Source: Erythrobacter sp. UBA1916
GTDB lineage: Bacteria; Pseudomonadota; Alphaproteobacteria; Sphingomonadales; Sphingomonadaceae
Length of the DNA stretch: 30,372 nt
Assembly: GCA_002337385.1 (NCBI GenBank)
Contig: DDFY01000004.1
Coordinates: forward strand, 1 to 30,372
Reading direction: 5' to 3'
In this document: piece by piece, positions 1-9,229 of the stretch
How positions within the stretch are numbered: position 1 is the first letter of the stretch
Layout: each line of letters begins with the position of its first letter
Position numbers and translations under genes: made by a program
The notes under the pieces: generated by a model
Told to the model about the DNA's origin: nothing
The model's input: only the letters and a program-made list of their open reading frames with translations
The model's database searches: none

Positions 1-1279
1 CCAAATGTTCTGACGACGGACATTCTCGGGCGATCAGTCGATCAAGGTCAAGACGACCCGCTATTATGTAGACCTGACGCGTGAATTGACGCCCAATGTC
101 AGCTTCGTTGCTCGCGGGCTGCACGATGACAATGAACTGGGGCTCGACGTCTATCCGTTCTATGTCAGCTCTGCGGGGATTCCCACGGTGTCGGTCCGTG
201 GCTCCGGCCAGGTCGGCAAGTCCGACGCGGCTGACGCGTTCTTCCGCATCCACTTCAAGCCCGCCGATTTTCTGTCTGTGCGCCTCAACGCCGGGTACAA
301 CTACTCCAGTGGCTATTTCGAGCCGAGAAGCAGCACGGCCTACGATATCATCCGGCCGGTTCCGTTAGGCGAGAACACGAGCATCCCCGTTCCGCCGCGG
401 CCCGCCGCGACCGAGAGCTCGTTCCGGCTTAGTTCGCAGCAAGAGGGTGTTTTCGGGCAGGCGCTGCTCGATTTCGGCAGGGTGAAGCTGCTCGGCGGGA
501 TTCGCCGCAACTGGTACGAGTCGACCTTCGACTTCTTCGGCTTTGACCCGTTCCCGGCTGACAGGGACGCTGCAACTGTTCCGAATTTCGGTGCCGTCGT
601 CGATGTGACGGACACTTTCTCGATCTTCGGAAACTACGTTGAGGGCCTTGTTGCCAGCACCTCGACCGACTTCCAGGGTGAGCGCTTGCCCAACATTAAG
701 TCGACCAATAAGGAAGTCGGCATCAAGCTCGACCTGTGGAACGATCATGCGACGATCAACGCGTCCTACTTCGATCTTCAGCAAGACAATACGCTGGTCA
801 ATGATCCGGAACATCCGGGATATTCCCTCCCGGGACCGGGCCAGCGTGGACGCGGCATCGATCTCAACGTCGTTGGCCAGGTCATGCGGGGCTGGACCGT
901 CCAGGCATCCTTTACGCGGACGAAATATCACTACCTCAGCCCGTCGGACTACAAGAAGGTCGTCGCCCGCCAGCCGCGCGACACCTACAGCATCTACAGC
1001 AACTACCGCACGCAGTTCACGCCTGACATCAGTGGCGGTGTCGGAGCCGGGCTGTTCGGCCGGTCGAGCTCCTACGCTGAGAATCTGGGAGAATATGTCG
1101 TACCCGCCGCGCGGCAGGTCGATGTGAACGCCTTCCTGACCGTCGCCGGCTTTGACTTCAACCTGGGCATCAGGAACATCTTCGACCGGCGCAACTACGG
1201 CACGACCACGGCATCGGACTTCCTCCCGGTTGACGAGCCGCGCAACGTGCGCCTGACAGTCACCAAGCGCCTTTTCTGA
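1..1279 (+). CDS. TonB-dependent receptor, C-terminal part (partial, apparent frameshift)
   Basis: This is the outer-membrane beta-barrel end of a TonB-dependent receptor, siderophore-receptor type, which imports a bound ligand using TonB energy. The reading frame is open from about position 14 to the stop at 1277-1279. It shows alternating aromatic beta strands, a late NIFDRRNYG segment and a terminal phenylalanine (KRLF), all typical of the barrel end. The plug domain and N-terminus lie outside the window. Positions 1-27 read as receptor-like protein in frame 1 (PNVLTTDILG), while DQSIKVKTTRYYVDL continues in frame 2. Removing one G from the GGG at 28-30 joins them, and frame 2 has a TGA at 11-13. 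So a frameshift, real or a sequencing error, is likely. A TTG at 86 is only the first formal start codon and is not the real start. The gene lies 15 bp upstream of the peptide transporter, which suggests the ligand is a peptide, but the ligand itself cannot be read from the sequence. Confidence 0.85.
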
Positions 1280-1294
1280 TAGGCCTTAGAACTC

Positions 1295-3091
1295 ATGATG
1301 CCGTCACCAGACAATGTCGAGGAGACCCGCCGCGAGGCGGGTCTCGATCGGCCGCAGCCCAGTCGGGAGCGGTGGGCGCACGCCTGGCGGCTGACCAGCC
1401 GCTACTTCGTGTCGGAAGACTGGAAGGCGGCGTGGTTCCTGGTCGCCTGTTACGTTGGGCTCCAGCTTGGCATGGTCTATATCTTCCTGCTGTCGAATGA
1501 GTGGCAGCGCGATTTCTTCGACTCGATCGAGCAGCGACAAGCCGGGCTGTTCGTGCCGCTCATCTTCACCTTCCTGATGATCGCTGCACTCGAAGTGGGC
1601 GCGTCGCTGATCAACAGTCTTGTCAGCTGGACCCTGTCGATGCGCTGGCGCCGCTGGCTGACGAACTGGTACATGAATCGCTGGTTCGCGCGCGATCGGT
1701 TCTACGAAATCGAGCGTCTGGGCATGATCGACAACCCGGACCAGCGCATCGCCGAAGACATCAAGGCTTTCACCTCATTCACCTCGGGCACTTCGATCAT
1801 AGGCGTAGCGATTGGGATGGTGACCAGCCTTGTCAGCGCCGTCAGCTTCGGGGCGATCCTTCTGGAGACGTCCTCGCCGCTGGCATTCACCCTCGCAGGC
1901 TACACCGTATCGCTACCCGGCGGCGATCTGATCTGGTTTGCGATCCTTTACGTCTTTTTCGGCTCCGTGGTTATCACGTGGATCGGTCGGCCCTACATCC
2001 GGCGCCGGATGCGCGAACAGCATTACGAAGGGGACTTTCGTGCCGGCCTCATCCACGTGCGCCGCAGCAGCGAGCAGATCGCGTTCTCCAAGACCGTAGC
2101 AACGGAGAAGGAGAACCTCCGCGAGGCCTTCGAGAACATCAAGCGCAACTGGTATCGGCTGATGTGGGCGAACCTTGGGTTGAGTGCTGGCACGGGGATC
2201 TATCAACGGGTCATGGGGGTGGTGCCCCTTTTCCTGACCGTGCCGAAATTCTTCGCCGGTCAGATCACCTTCGGCCAGGTGATGGCGTCGCGCGATGCTT
2301 TCACCCAGTTCACATCGTCCCTGTCGTACTTCGTGCAGGTGTACCCGGGGCTTGCGGCCCAGATCGCCAATATCAACCGATTGAAGGCGCTTGACGATTC
2401 GATCGACAACGAGCGGCCACGGGGGATCGCGTTCACGCCCGGCGGCACCGCTGAAGGCGTGGCGCTCACGGTTGAGAACCTCGAGCTGCGCCGTCCCAAC
2501 GGCGAACCCTTAATCGCGCTCCCGCAGTGGACGGTGAAAGAGGGGCAGCGCTGGGTCATCGAAGGTCCGTCCGGGGCGGGCAAGACGACACTGCTGCGCG
2601 CGATAGCAGGGCTGTGGCCCGAAGGTGCCGGCGCTGTGACGATGACGAACCGCACCAACGCGATGCTGGTCCCGCAGCGCCTCTACTTGCCATTGGGCAC
2701 GCTCAAGAGCGCGGTGTGCTTTCCCGACCGGCCCGAAGATCACGACGACGCGGCAATTGCTGCGCTGCTTGAGCGTGTGCACCTTGGAATGCACGCCGAT
2801 GACATGCACGCGGTGCGCATGTGGCAGGACGAACTGTCACCCGGCGAGCAGCAGCGTGTCGCGCTCGCACGTATCCTGTTGCAGCGCCCGAAATTCCTGG
2901 TGGTCGATGAGGCGACCAGCGCGCTCGACGCCGAGAACGCCACCCACTTCTATGAAGCGGTGCTGGCGGAAATCCCCGGAGTTACGATCATCAGCGTGGT
3001 GCATGACCAGAAACTGGCCCGCTTCCATACCGACCGTCTGACCATTTGCGACGGGCATGCGGAGCCGGCCGCGATTGAGAATGCATCATGA
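1295..3091 (+). CDS. SbmA/BacA-like peptide ABC transporter, fused membrane and ATPase domains
   Basis: A 598-residue inner-membrane ABC transporter with an ABC_membrane_2 (SbmA/BacA, YddA-like) N-terminal half and a C-terminal ATPase. Hydrophobic segments lie near residues 45-67, 88-113, 167-190, 210-232 and 300-320. The ATPase has Walker A GPSGAGKTT near 424, signature LSPGEQQRVALAR near 514 and Walker B FLVVDEATSALD near 534, so it should be ATP-driven. Family relatives import antimicrobial peptides, other hydrophilic compounds and cobalamin (BclA of rhizobia, Rv1819c of mycobacteria), while SbmA itself lacks the ATPase. It begins with ATGATG 15 bp after the receptor stop and ends in an ATGA overlap with the TldE gene, so it is translationally coupled to the proteases. 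I infer import of a peptide delivered by the receptor. Export cannot be excluded from sequence alone. Confidence 0.85.
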   Translation: MMPSPDNVEETRREAGLDRPQPSRERWAHAWRLTSRYFVSEDWKAAWFLVACYVGLQLGMVYIFLLSNEWQRDFFDSIEQRQAGLFVPLIFTFLMIAALEVGASLINSLVSWTLSMRWRRWLTNWYMNRWFARDRFYEIERLGMIDNPDQRIAEDIKAFTSFTSGTSIIGVAIGMVTSLVSAVSFGAILLETSSPLAFTLAGYTVSLPGGDLIWFAILYVFFGSVVITWIGRPYIRRRMREQHYEGDFRAGLIHVRRSSEQIAFSKTVATEKENLREAFENIKRNWYRLMWANLGLSAGTGIYQRVMGVVPLFLTVPKFFAGQITFGQVMASRDAFTQFTSSLSYFVQVYPGLAAQIANINRLKALDDSIDNERPRGIAFTPGGTAEGVALTVENLELRRPNGEPLIALPQWTVKEGQRWVIEGPSGAGKTTLLRAIAGLWPEGAGAVTMTNRTNAMLVPQRLYLPLGTLKSAVCFPDRPEDHDDAAIAALLERVHLGMHADDMHAVRMWQDELSPGEQQRVALARILLQRPKFLVVDEATSALDAENATHFYEAVLAEIPGVTIISVVHDQKLARFHTDRLTICDGHAEPAAIENAS

Positions 3092-4440
3092 GTGAATTGC
3101 TGACTCATAGCGAGCAAGAGCTGCGCGATGCCGCCGCGCTGGCGGTGGACCTGGCCGGACGCCGCGGCGTTGGCGCGCGGGCCTCAGCCAGCAACAATGG
3201 TTTCGCCAAGATCGAGGTGCAGGCAGGCGAGGTCGAAACAGCCGAGCGCAGCGGCAGCCAATCGCTGTCCATCACGGTCTTTCGAGACGGTAAGCGCGGC
3301 TCGGCCTCGGCCGCGACGTTTGACCGCGCTGCAATCGAGCGCGTGGTCGAGGAGGCGATTCTGATCGCCGACCATGTTCAGCCCGATACCGACGCCGGTC
3401 TGGCCCCCACCGAATGGCTCGCTCTGACAGGGCCTCAGCCCGAGATGTTCGCGGAAGGGCAGCGCGATCCCGAAACGCTTATGGCGGCGGCCTTCGCAAT
3501 CGATCAAGTGGCGGGTGCAATCGCCGGTGCCAGCAAGGGCACCTTGCGCGTCGGCCAGTGCGCGGCAGTCGGCAGTGAAGGGATTTGGGCGCTCGCGACC
3601 AGCGACGGCTTCTGTCGCAGCAGCCGCACGTCGAACGACGGTCGCTGGTGCGTGATGCTGGCACAGGACGATGCTGGCAGCACCTCCGATTACTGCCAAT
3701 CGCAGGAGCGCCGCCCCGAGGACTTGCTGTCGGCAGAGCTCATCGCCCAACGCGCCGCAGACCGCGCGGGCTCTGCGCTGGGTGCCAGAAGCATCAGGAG
3801 CAGCCGAACTCCCGTGCTGTTCGACGCCCGGACTGCCGCCAGCCTTGCAGGAGAACTGGCGGGCACGCTCACCGGGATGGCGCAGTACCGCAAGATGAGC
3901 TTTCTCGCCGACCCCATAGGGCGCGCTGTGTGCGCCTCACATATCAACCTGAGCGAAGACCCCTTCGAGCCGCTCGGCCTCGCCAGCGGTGGGTTCGACA
4001 GCGAAGGCATTGCCGGGTCCGCGCGATCGGTGGTGCGCAGTGGGGTGGCCGAGGGACTGTTCCTGTCGGCCTTCACCGCGCGCAAGCTGGGCATGGCGCC
4101 TACCGGCAACGCCGACGGCTTTTACAACTTGCGCCTCACCAGCGAGGCCGATGGCGGCGACTGGCAGGCCATGTTAGCGCGGCTGGGCACCGGCCTGGTG
4201 GTGACCGGCTTGCACGGAGGCTCGACCGATCCGGCAAGCGGAAACTGGACCCGCGCCGTCAATGGCCTGTGGGTCGAGGACGGAGCGGTCGTGCATCCCG
4301 TGACCGACGTGACCTTGGCCGGATCGATGCCCGCGATGCTGAAGGGCATCGTCGCGATCGGCAGCGATGTGGAGCGGCAGGGCGCGATCCGAACAGGGCC
4401 GATCCTGATCGATGAGATGCAGATCGGAGGCAGCGCATGA
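3088..4440 (+). CDS. TldE/PmbA-family protease subunit
   Basis: A 450-residue member of the PmbA/TldD family. It lacks the HExxxH zinc motif, which fits the non-catalytic TldE (PmbA) partner; TldD, with the motif, is encoded immediately downstream. In E. coli the TldD/TldE heterodimer is a cytoplasmic metalloprotease that threads unstructured peptides into an internal chamber, matures microcin B17 and degrades CcdA. Family-like stretches include the N-terminal half with paired acidic and arginine-rich strands and the C-terminal GGSTDPASGNWTRAVNGLW region that lines the active chamber. Both its start and its stop overlap neighbouring genes as ATGA, implying tight coupling with the transporter and with TldD. 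The placement next to a peptide importer suggests a dedicated copy rather than the housekeeping pair, but whether the genome has another pair cannot be seen here. Confidence 0.88.
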   Translation: MSELLTHSEQELRDAAALAVDLAGRRGVGARASASNNGFAKIEVQAGEVETAERSGSQSLSITVFRDGKRGSASAATFDRAAIERVVEEAILIADHVQPDTDAGLAPTEWLALTGPQPEMFAEGQRDPETLMAAAFAIDQVAGAIAGASKGTLRVGQCAAVGSEGIWALATSDGFCRSSRTSNDGRWCVMLAQDDAGSTSDYCQSQERRPEDLLSAELIAQRAADRAGSALGARSIRSSRTPVLFDARTAASLAGELAGTLTGMAQYRKMSFLADPIGRAVCASHINLSEDPFEPLGLASGGFDSEGIAGSARSVVRSGVAEGLFLSAFTARKLGMAPTGNADGFYNLRLTSEADGGDWQAMLARLGTGLVVTGLHGGSTDPASGNWTRAVNGLWVEDGAVVHPVTDVTLAGSMPAMLKGIVAIGSDVERQGAIRTGPILIDEMQIGGSA

Positions 4441-5897
4441 ACGGCGGGGAACTCGCCATCGCACGTGTGCGCGAGCGGCTGCTGGCACCGGCAGATCTCG
4501 ACGAGGCGGCGATTGGCCGCGCTTTGGGCGAACTGGCGGGCGGCGGCGCGGATATCGCCGATCTCTACTTTGAGACGACGAGTGTTCGCAGCTGGCGGCT
4601 TGAGCGCGGCAAAGTCACCAACGGCAGCTTCGGCATGCGCCAAGGCGTCGGCGCGAGGGCTGCGCATGGCGGCTCGGTCAGCTTCGCCCATTCGGCTGAC
4701 GTGCGCGAACAGCCACTGCTCGATATCGCGCGCGCGGTAAGGACGCTGGCTCGCCATGGCGATGCCGTTCGCCATCCGCAGGGCGTAGAACTCACCCGCC
4801 GGGCAGGCGAGCATTCGCTGTACCTGCCGGCAGAGACCGTCGCGGTCGCAGATGCGGCTGCCTGGATCGCGCTGCTCGAGCGTATCGACCAGACGGCTCA
4901 CGCCGCCGATCCTCGGATCGTTCGTGTCGATGCGAATGTGCGGGCGTTCGATACCAGCATTCTGGTAGCGAATGCCGAGGGTGAAATCGCAGCCGACATC
5001 CGTCCGATGACGATCCTGTCGATGATGGTGGTCGCCGAGCAGGGCGGGAAGCGGGCGCGTGGTCAGGCAGGGATCGGCAAGCGCACCGGTCTCGTCGCGT
5101 TCGACACCGCTTCGGTCGACACCATGGTCAAGACTGCGGTGCAGATGGCGCTGCATAACCTCGATGCGGTTCCTGCCCCGGTGGGAGAAATGCCGGTCGT
5201 GCTTGGCCCGGGCTATCCCGGCGTGCTGTTTCACGAGGCGGTCGGGCATGGCCTTGAGGGTGACCATCACCGCAAGCACCTGTCCGCGTTTGAGGGCAAG
5301 GTTGGCGAGCGGATCGCAGCGCCCGGGGTGACGGTGATCGATGACGGCGGCTTGCCCGGCCAACTTGGTTCGCTCGGTATCGACGACGAAGGCAGCGCTC
5401 CCGATCGCACCGTCCTGGTGAATGACGGCGTGCTGACCGGTCTGATGCAGGATCGCCTCAACGCCGGGTTGATGAACCAGCGCTCGACCGGGAACGGGCG
5501 GCGGCAGTCCTATGCCGATCTGCCGATGCCGCGCATGACCAACACGTTTCTGGCGAACGGCACGCATGATCCGGCCGATATCATCGCCTCCATCGATCGC
5601 GGGATTTACGCCACGGAGTTCGACGGGGGGCAGGTCGATATCGTCACCGGACGGTTCAACTTCACCACGATCGAGGCCTGGCTGGTCGAAAAGGGCAAGC
5701 TCGTCGCGCCGGTGCAAGGGGCCACACTGATCGGCGTCGGGCACGAGGCGCTGCAACACATATCGATGGTTGGCAACGACCTGGGATTCGACACCGGCAT
5801 GGCGACCTGCGGCAAGCAGGGACAGACGATCAACGTCAGCGTGGGGCAGCCCAGCTTGCGGATCGACCGGATGACGGTGGGCGGACAGGCTTCCTGA
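4437..5897 (+). CDS. tldD: TldD-family zinc metalloprotease, catalytic subunit
   Basis: A 486-residue TldD, the catalytic partner of the upstream TldE-like protein. The zinc-binding HEAVGH motif is at residues 266-271, followed by the conserved glycine-rich GDHHRKHLS region. A conserved cysteine in ATCGKQGQ (residue 458) is the expected third metal ligand of the family. The product should act in the cytoplasm on unfolded or modified peptides, cutting them processively to short products. The start ATG overlaps the stop of the upstream gene (ATGA), so equal amounts of both subunits are expected. Length is normal for the family and no key residue is missing. The symbol is given for family membership; within this operon the substrate is probably the imported peptide, which is an inference. 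Confidence 0.92.
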   Translation: MNGGELAIARVRERLLAPADLDEAAIGRALGELAGGGADIADLYFETTSVRSWRLERGKVTNGSFGMRQGVGARAAHGGSVSFAHSADVREQPLLDIARAVRTLARHGDAVRHPQGVELTRRAGEHSLYLPAETVAVADAAAWIALLERIDQTAHAADPRIVRVDANVRAFDTSILVANAEGEIAADIRPMTILSMMVVAEQGGKRARGQAGIGKRTGLVAFDTASVDTMVKTAVQMALHNLDAVPAPVGEMPVVLGPGYPGVLFHEAVGHGLEGDHHRKHLSAFEGKVGERIAAPGVTVIDDGGLPGQLGSLGIDDEGSAPDRTVLVNDGVLTGLMQDRLNAGLMNQRSTGNGRRQSYADLPMPRMTNTFLANGTHDPADIIASIDRGIYATEFDGGQVDIVTGRFNFTTIEAWLVEKGKLVAPVQGATLIGVGHEALQHISMVGNDLGFDTGMATCGKQGQTINVSVGQPSLRIDRMTVGGQAS

Positions 5898-5933
5898 GCC
5901 TGCCGCACACGCAATACACAGAGGAACGATACT

Positions 5934-6257
5934 ATGCGCAATGTAACCGAACAGGACTTCGACGATGTGGTCCTCAACAACGCCAAGCCGGTGCTGGTCG
6001 ATTTCTGGGCGCCGTGGTGCGCGCCGTGCAAGGCGCTGGCCCCCACGCTCGATGAACTGGCAAACGAATATGCCGATGAAGTTGAAGTGGTGAAGGTCGA
6101 CATCGACGCAAATCCGGCGCTGGCCGAACGCTTTGGCGTGCAGGGCATCCCGCTGCTGATGATCGTCAAGGATGGGGCCGAATGCGCCCGCACCGTGGGC
6201 ACAATCTCGCGTAGCCGGCTCGACGCCTTCGTGGACTCGCACGTGGGTGGCGAATGA
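5934..6257 (+). CDS. Thioredoxin with CAPC active site
   Basis: A 107-residue single-domain thioredoxin without a signal peptide, so cytoplasmic. The active site is W28-C29-A30-P31-C32 instead of the usual WCGPC. The cis-proline loop is intact (GIPLLMIVKDG), as is the conserved buried aspartate in VLVDFW. A ribosome-binding GAGGAA lies just before the ATG, after a 36-bp gap from tldD. The dipeptide between the cysteines tunes redox potential across the family, so the alanine may shift reactivity. In this setting it could reduce disulfides or release thiols in an imported peptide before or during proteolysis. It ends in an ATGA overlap with the next gene. It is clearly a thioredoxin fold, while its role is inferred from context. 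Confidence 0.9.
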   Translation: MRNVTEQDFDDVVLNNAKPVLVDFWAPWCAPCKALAPTLDELANEYADEVEVVKVDIDANPALAERFGVQGIPLLMIVKDGAECARTVGTISRSRLDAFVDSHVGGE

Positions 6258-7135
6258 TGGAGAACATCGCTTTTCTCGGCGACCCTTCGGTCAAGCAAGA
6301 GGCTCTGACAAAGCTCCGTAGCCATATCGCGGCGGGAACATTCCGCTACGGGCCGGCCTGGTCGGACGAAGGCGCCGATGCGATCGGCTGCATCGTCGAG
6401 GCCGACGATACGCCGCGATATTCCGAAATGCTGGGATACCCGCTCGCCTTGGCAACGGCCTTGCCGTCGATCGTCAACGCCTTCCTTCCGCTTGAGGAGG
6501 CTGCGCGCTACGCCGAGAGTTGGCTCGAGCGGACACCCGTTGGCGCGGACCTGTCGAAGGTCGTGTCGCAGGTGCTGGTCGAGATCCTTGAGGAGCCGAG
6601 CGTCGTCGCGCTCACCGTCCAGCAACCCGATGTCGAGCATAGCCGCAAGGCTGTGATCGCGTTGCACCGCCGGGTGATCGATGGCGATGGGCCCGGTCGC
6701 GCAGAGTGGAAGGCGGTTCGCATGGCTGCTGTTGCGGCAAGCGATACGGTAACGGATGGCGTTCTGTTGCGCTCGGTGGGGGCCATCGTCGAGGCGGCAG
6801 CCTGGCCTGCAAGCATGCGCACGGTGCTCCACGATGTGCTCGGCGCGCGCGGCGGCCTGGAGACCAAACAACTTCTCGCCGAGATCGGATGGACAGACGA
6901 GAAGGAAAGCGAGGTCTATCGCATCAGGGAACAGGCCGAGACGACCGGCCAGTTTGCTGAACTGAACGGGCTCGACCGTGTTCTCGCCTTGCTGGATGCC
7001 GATCATCCGGAGCTGGCCAAGGGCTTCCGGCAACGGATGGTGCAGTTCGAAAAGCTGGGCGACGCTATCAGAGCCGTGGGTTTACGCATTGTCGAGCTGT
7101 TCGAGCGGGCCCCGATCGCGGTAGAGACAAGGTAA
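6254..7135 (+). CDS. Unrecognised helical protein, 293 aa
   Basis: I do not recognise this family. The start ATG overlaps the thioredoxin stop (ATGA), with a second ATG directly following, so co-translation with the thioredoxin is likely. The product is predicted soluble, without signal peptide or membrane segments. It is rich in alanine, leucine, glutamate and valine in patterns of amphipathic helices throughout, with long helical stretches near residues 65-150 and 215-285. Only one cysteine is visible (IGCIVEAD, near residue 47). There is no P-loop, zinc motif or nucleotide-binding signature. GC-rich third positions match the neighbours, so it is a real gene. Possible roles include a scaffold or adaptor for the thioredoxin or peptidases, or a ligand-binding partner, but nothing in the sequence decides this. 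Confidence 0.75.
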   Translation: MMENIAFLGDPSVKQEALTKLRSHIAAGTFRYGPAWSDEGADAIGCIVEADDTPRYSEMLGYPLALATALPSIVNAFLPLEEAARYAESWLERTPVGADLSKVVSQVLVEILEEPSVVALTVQQPDVEHSRKAVIALHRRVIDGDGPGRAEWKAVRMAAVAASDTVTDGVLLRSVGAIVEAAAWPASMRTVLHDVLGARGGLETKQLLAEIGWTDEKESEVYRIREQAETTGQFAELNGLDRVLALLDADHPELAKGFRQRMVQFEKLGDAIRAVGLRIVELFERAPIAVETR

Positions 7136-7193
7136 CCGAAACACGCGATCACGCCTGATCGCCCCTAAGCTTGCTGATAGAAAGTTGCCCGCA

Positions 7194-9227
7194 ATGAACC
7201 CTCTTCTCGATACGCTATCCTTGCCGCGCTTCGGCGAAATCGGCCCGGAACATGTGGAGGAAGCGCTCGACCGGGTGATTGCCGAGCACCGGGCGGCTGT
7301 GGCTGCCGTCGTTGCAGGCGGAAACGGCAGCTTCGCCGACGTCTGGTTGCCGTTGGAGAGAGCCGAGACGGCAATCGACGGGGTATGGTCTGCCGTCTCG
7401 CACCTGCACAGCGTTGCCGTCACACCGGAACTGCGGACCGCATACGAGAAGGGACAGCAGCGGATCGTCGAAAACTCGCTTGCCTACCACCAGAACCGCG
7501 CTGTGTACGACGTTCTGGTGGCTATGAGTGAGAGGCCTGACTTTGCCGATCTCGCCGAAGCCGATCGTGCGGCAGTCACTCACGAAATACGCGATTTCGA
7601 ACTTGCGGGGGTGGGGCTGGATGAAAGCGATCGTGCCCGCTTCGCGGCAATCTCCAAGGAGCTTTCGGCGCTGAAGACCGCCTTCAGCAGCGCGGTGCTC
7701 GACGCCACCGACGCCTGGTTCGAGCATGTCTCCGAGGAAGCGCTGCTGGCGGGCCTCGCCAAGACCGACAAGGCGATGTTCGCAGATAACGCCCGCGCTC
7801 GCGGTCTGGAAGGCTGGGTGATCTCGCTGCAGCAACCCAGCGTTACGGCAGTGCTCACCTTCGCTGAAGACCGCGCGCTGCGGGAGCGGGTTTACCGCGC
7901 CTATGGCACGCGCGCCTCCGATCAGGGGCCGCATGCGGGCCAGTTCGACAATTCGGAGCGCATTGCGCGCATCCTTGAGCTGCGGCGCGAGGCGGCCCAG
8001 CTGCTCGGGTTTGCCACTCCGGTGGAATTGTCGCTTGCCACCAAGATGGCGGCGAGCGCCGGTGATGTGCTGGACTTCCTGCGCGACCTGGCGTCGCGCG
8101 CCCGTCCTGCCGCCGAGCGCGATATCAGCGCGTTGCGTGCCTATGCTGCTGACAAGCTGGCGATCACCCCGCTTGAGCCGTGGGACATCGGCTTCGTTTC
8201 GAACCGCCTGAAGCAGGAACGCTATGCGATCGATCAGCAGGAGGTGAAAGCGCACTTCCCGGTCGAGCGGGTGATTGCGGGCTGGCAGGAGTTGCTGGCG
8301 CGGCTCTTCGGCATCACCCTGGTCGCGCGCCCGGACGTGGCGGTGTACCACCCCGATGCGCAATTCTATGATGTGAAAGACGAGAACGGGGAGGTGTTTT
8401 CCGGCCTCTACCTCGATCTTCATGCGCGCGCGGGCAAGCAAGGCGGGGCCTGGATGGACCAGGCCCGTCCCCGCCTCAACGACGGCGAGGTCACGCGCGT
8501 GCCGGTTGCATACCTCGTGTGCAATTTCGCGCCAAAGAGCCCCGGCAACCCCTCGCTTTTGTCGCATGATGAAGTCGTGACCCTGCTGCATGAAACAGGG
8601 CACTGCCTGCATCATCTGTTCACGCGCGTAGACCGGCCCAACATCGCGGGCACCAGCGGTTTCGAGTGGGACGCGGTCGAACTGCCGAGCCAATTGCTGG
8701 AAGACTTCGCGTGGGACCGCGAGGTGCTCACCGGCATGTCTGGCCACTACGAAACCGGCGCTCCGCTGCCGGGCCATCTGTTCGATCAGCTGGTCGCCGC
8801 CCGCCGATTCCAGTCAGGCATGTTCATCGTCCGGCAGATCGAATTCGGGCTATTCGACTTGTTGCTGCATCAGGGCAGCCTGGGATCGGACCCGATTGAG
8901 GTGATTGAAGCCGTGCGGGACGAGGTCGCGGTTGTTCGTCCGCCAGAATGGCACCGGTTCCCGCATGCCTTCAGCCACATTTTCTCGGGCGGGTATTCCT
9001 CGGGATATTACAGCTATCTCTGGGCCGAGGTGCTCGCTGCTGACGGCTTTCAGCGTTTCGTGGACGCCGGGCTCATCGACCGCGCCACGGCAGCGCTGTT
9101 CCGCGATGAAGTGCTGTCTCGCGGTGCCAGCCGCCCGGCTGCGGAAAGCTTCAAGGCCTTTCGCGGGCGCGAACCGGACCCGCGAGCCTTGCTCGAACGG
9201 TATGGGTTGGCGGATACGGACAGCTAA
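7194..9227 (+). CDS. M3-family oligopeptidase (dipeptidyl carboxypeptidase/oligopeptidase A type)
   Basis: A 677-residue zinc peptidase of the M3 (thimet) family. The catalytic zinc motif HETGH is at about residues 466-470, and the third ligand glutamate lies in VELPSQ near residue 496. The C-terminal GYSSGYYSYLWAEVLAADGFQ stretch carries the conserved substrate-binding tyrosines. These cytoplasmic enzymes cut peptides of roughly 5-20 residues, so it would take over from TldD/TldE products. I chose ATG 7194 because the product then begins MNPLLDTLSLPRF as in relatives, with an AGAAAG upstream; an in-frame TTG at 7185 is weaker. A 58-bp gap separates it from the unknown gene, and only two bases separate it from the next gene. 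Confidence 0.93.
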   Translation: MNPLLDTLSLPRFGEIGPEHVEEALDRVIAEHRAAVAAVVAGGNGSFADVWLPLERAETAIDGVWSAVSHLHSVAVTPELRTAYEKGQQRIVENSLAYHQNRAVYDVLVAMSERPDFADLAEADRAAVTHEIRDFELAGVGLDESDRARFAAISKELSALKTAFSSAVLDATDAWFEHVSEEALLAGLAKTDKAMFADNARARGLEGWVISLQQPSVTAVLTFAEDRALRERVYRAYGTRASDQGPHAGQFDNSERIARILELRREAAQLLGFATPVELSLATKMAASAGDVLDFLRDLASRARPAAERDISALRAYAADKLAITPLEPWDIGFVSNRLKQERYAIDQQEVKAHFPVERVIAGWQELLARLFGITLVARPDVAVYHPDAQFYDVKDENGEVFSGLYLDLHARAGKQGGAWMDQARPRLNDGEVTRVPVAYLVCNFAPKSPGNPSLLSHDEVVTLLHETGHCLHHLFTRVDRPNIAGTSGFEWDAVELPSQLLEDFAWDREVLTGMSGHYETGAPLPGHLFDQLVAARRFQSGMFIVRQIEFGLFDLLLHQGSLGSDPIEVIEAVRDEVAVVRPPEWHRFPHAFSHIFSGGYSSGYYSYLWAEVLAADGFQRFVDAGLIDRATAALFRDEVLSRGASRPAAESFKAFRGREPDPRALLERYGLADTDS

Positions 9228-9229
9228 CA

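Noticed and set aside
86..88. TTG 86 as the true start of the TonB receptor
   Set aside because: Receptor-like residues continue upstream of it in the same frame to about codon 14, so the start lies outside the window.
4122..6242. Very long - strand open frame (706 codons) opposite tldE/tldD/thioredoxin
   Set aside because: It is antisense to three clear genes. Its arginine/histidine-rich composition and lack of motifs are those of a GC-rich shadow frame.
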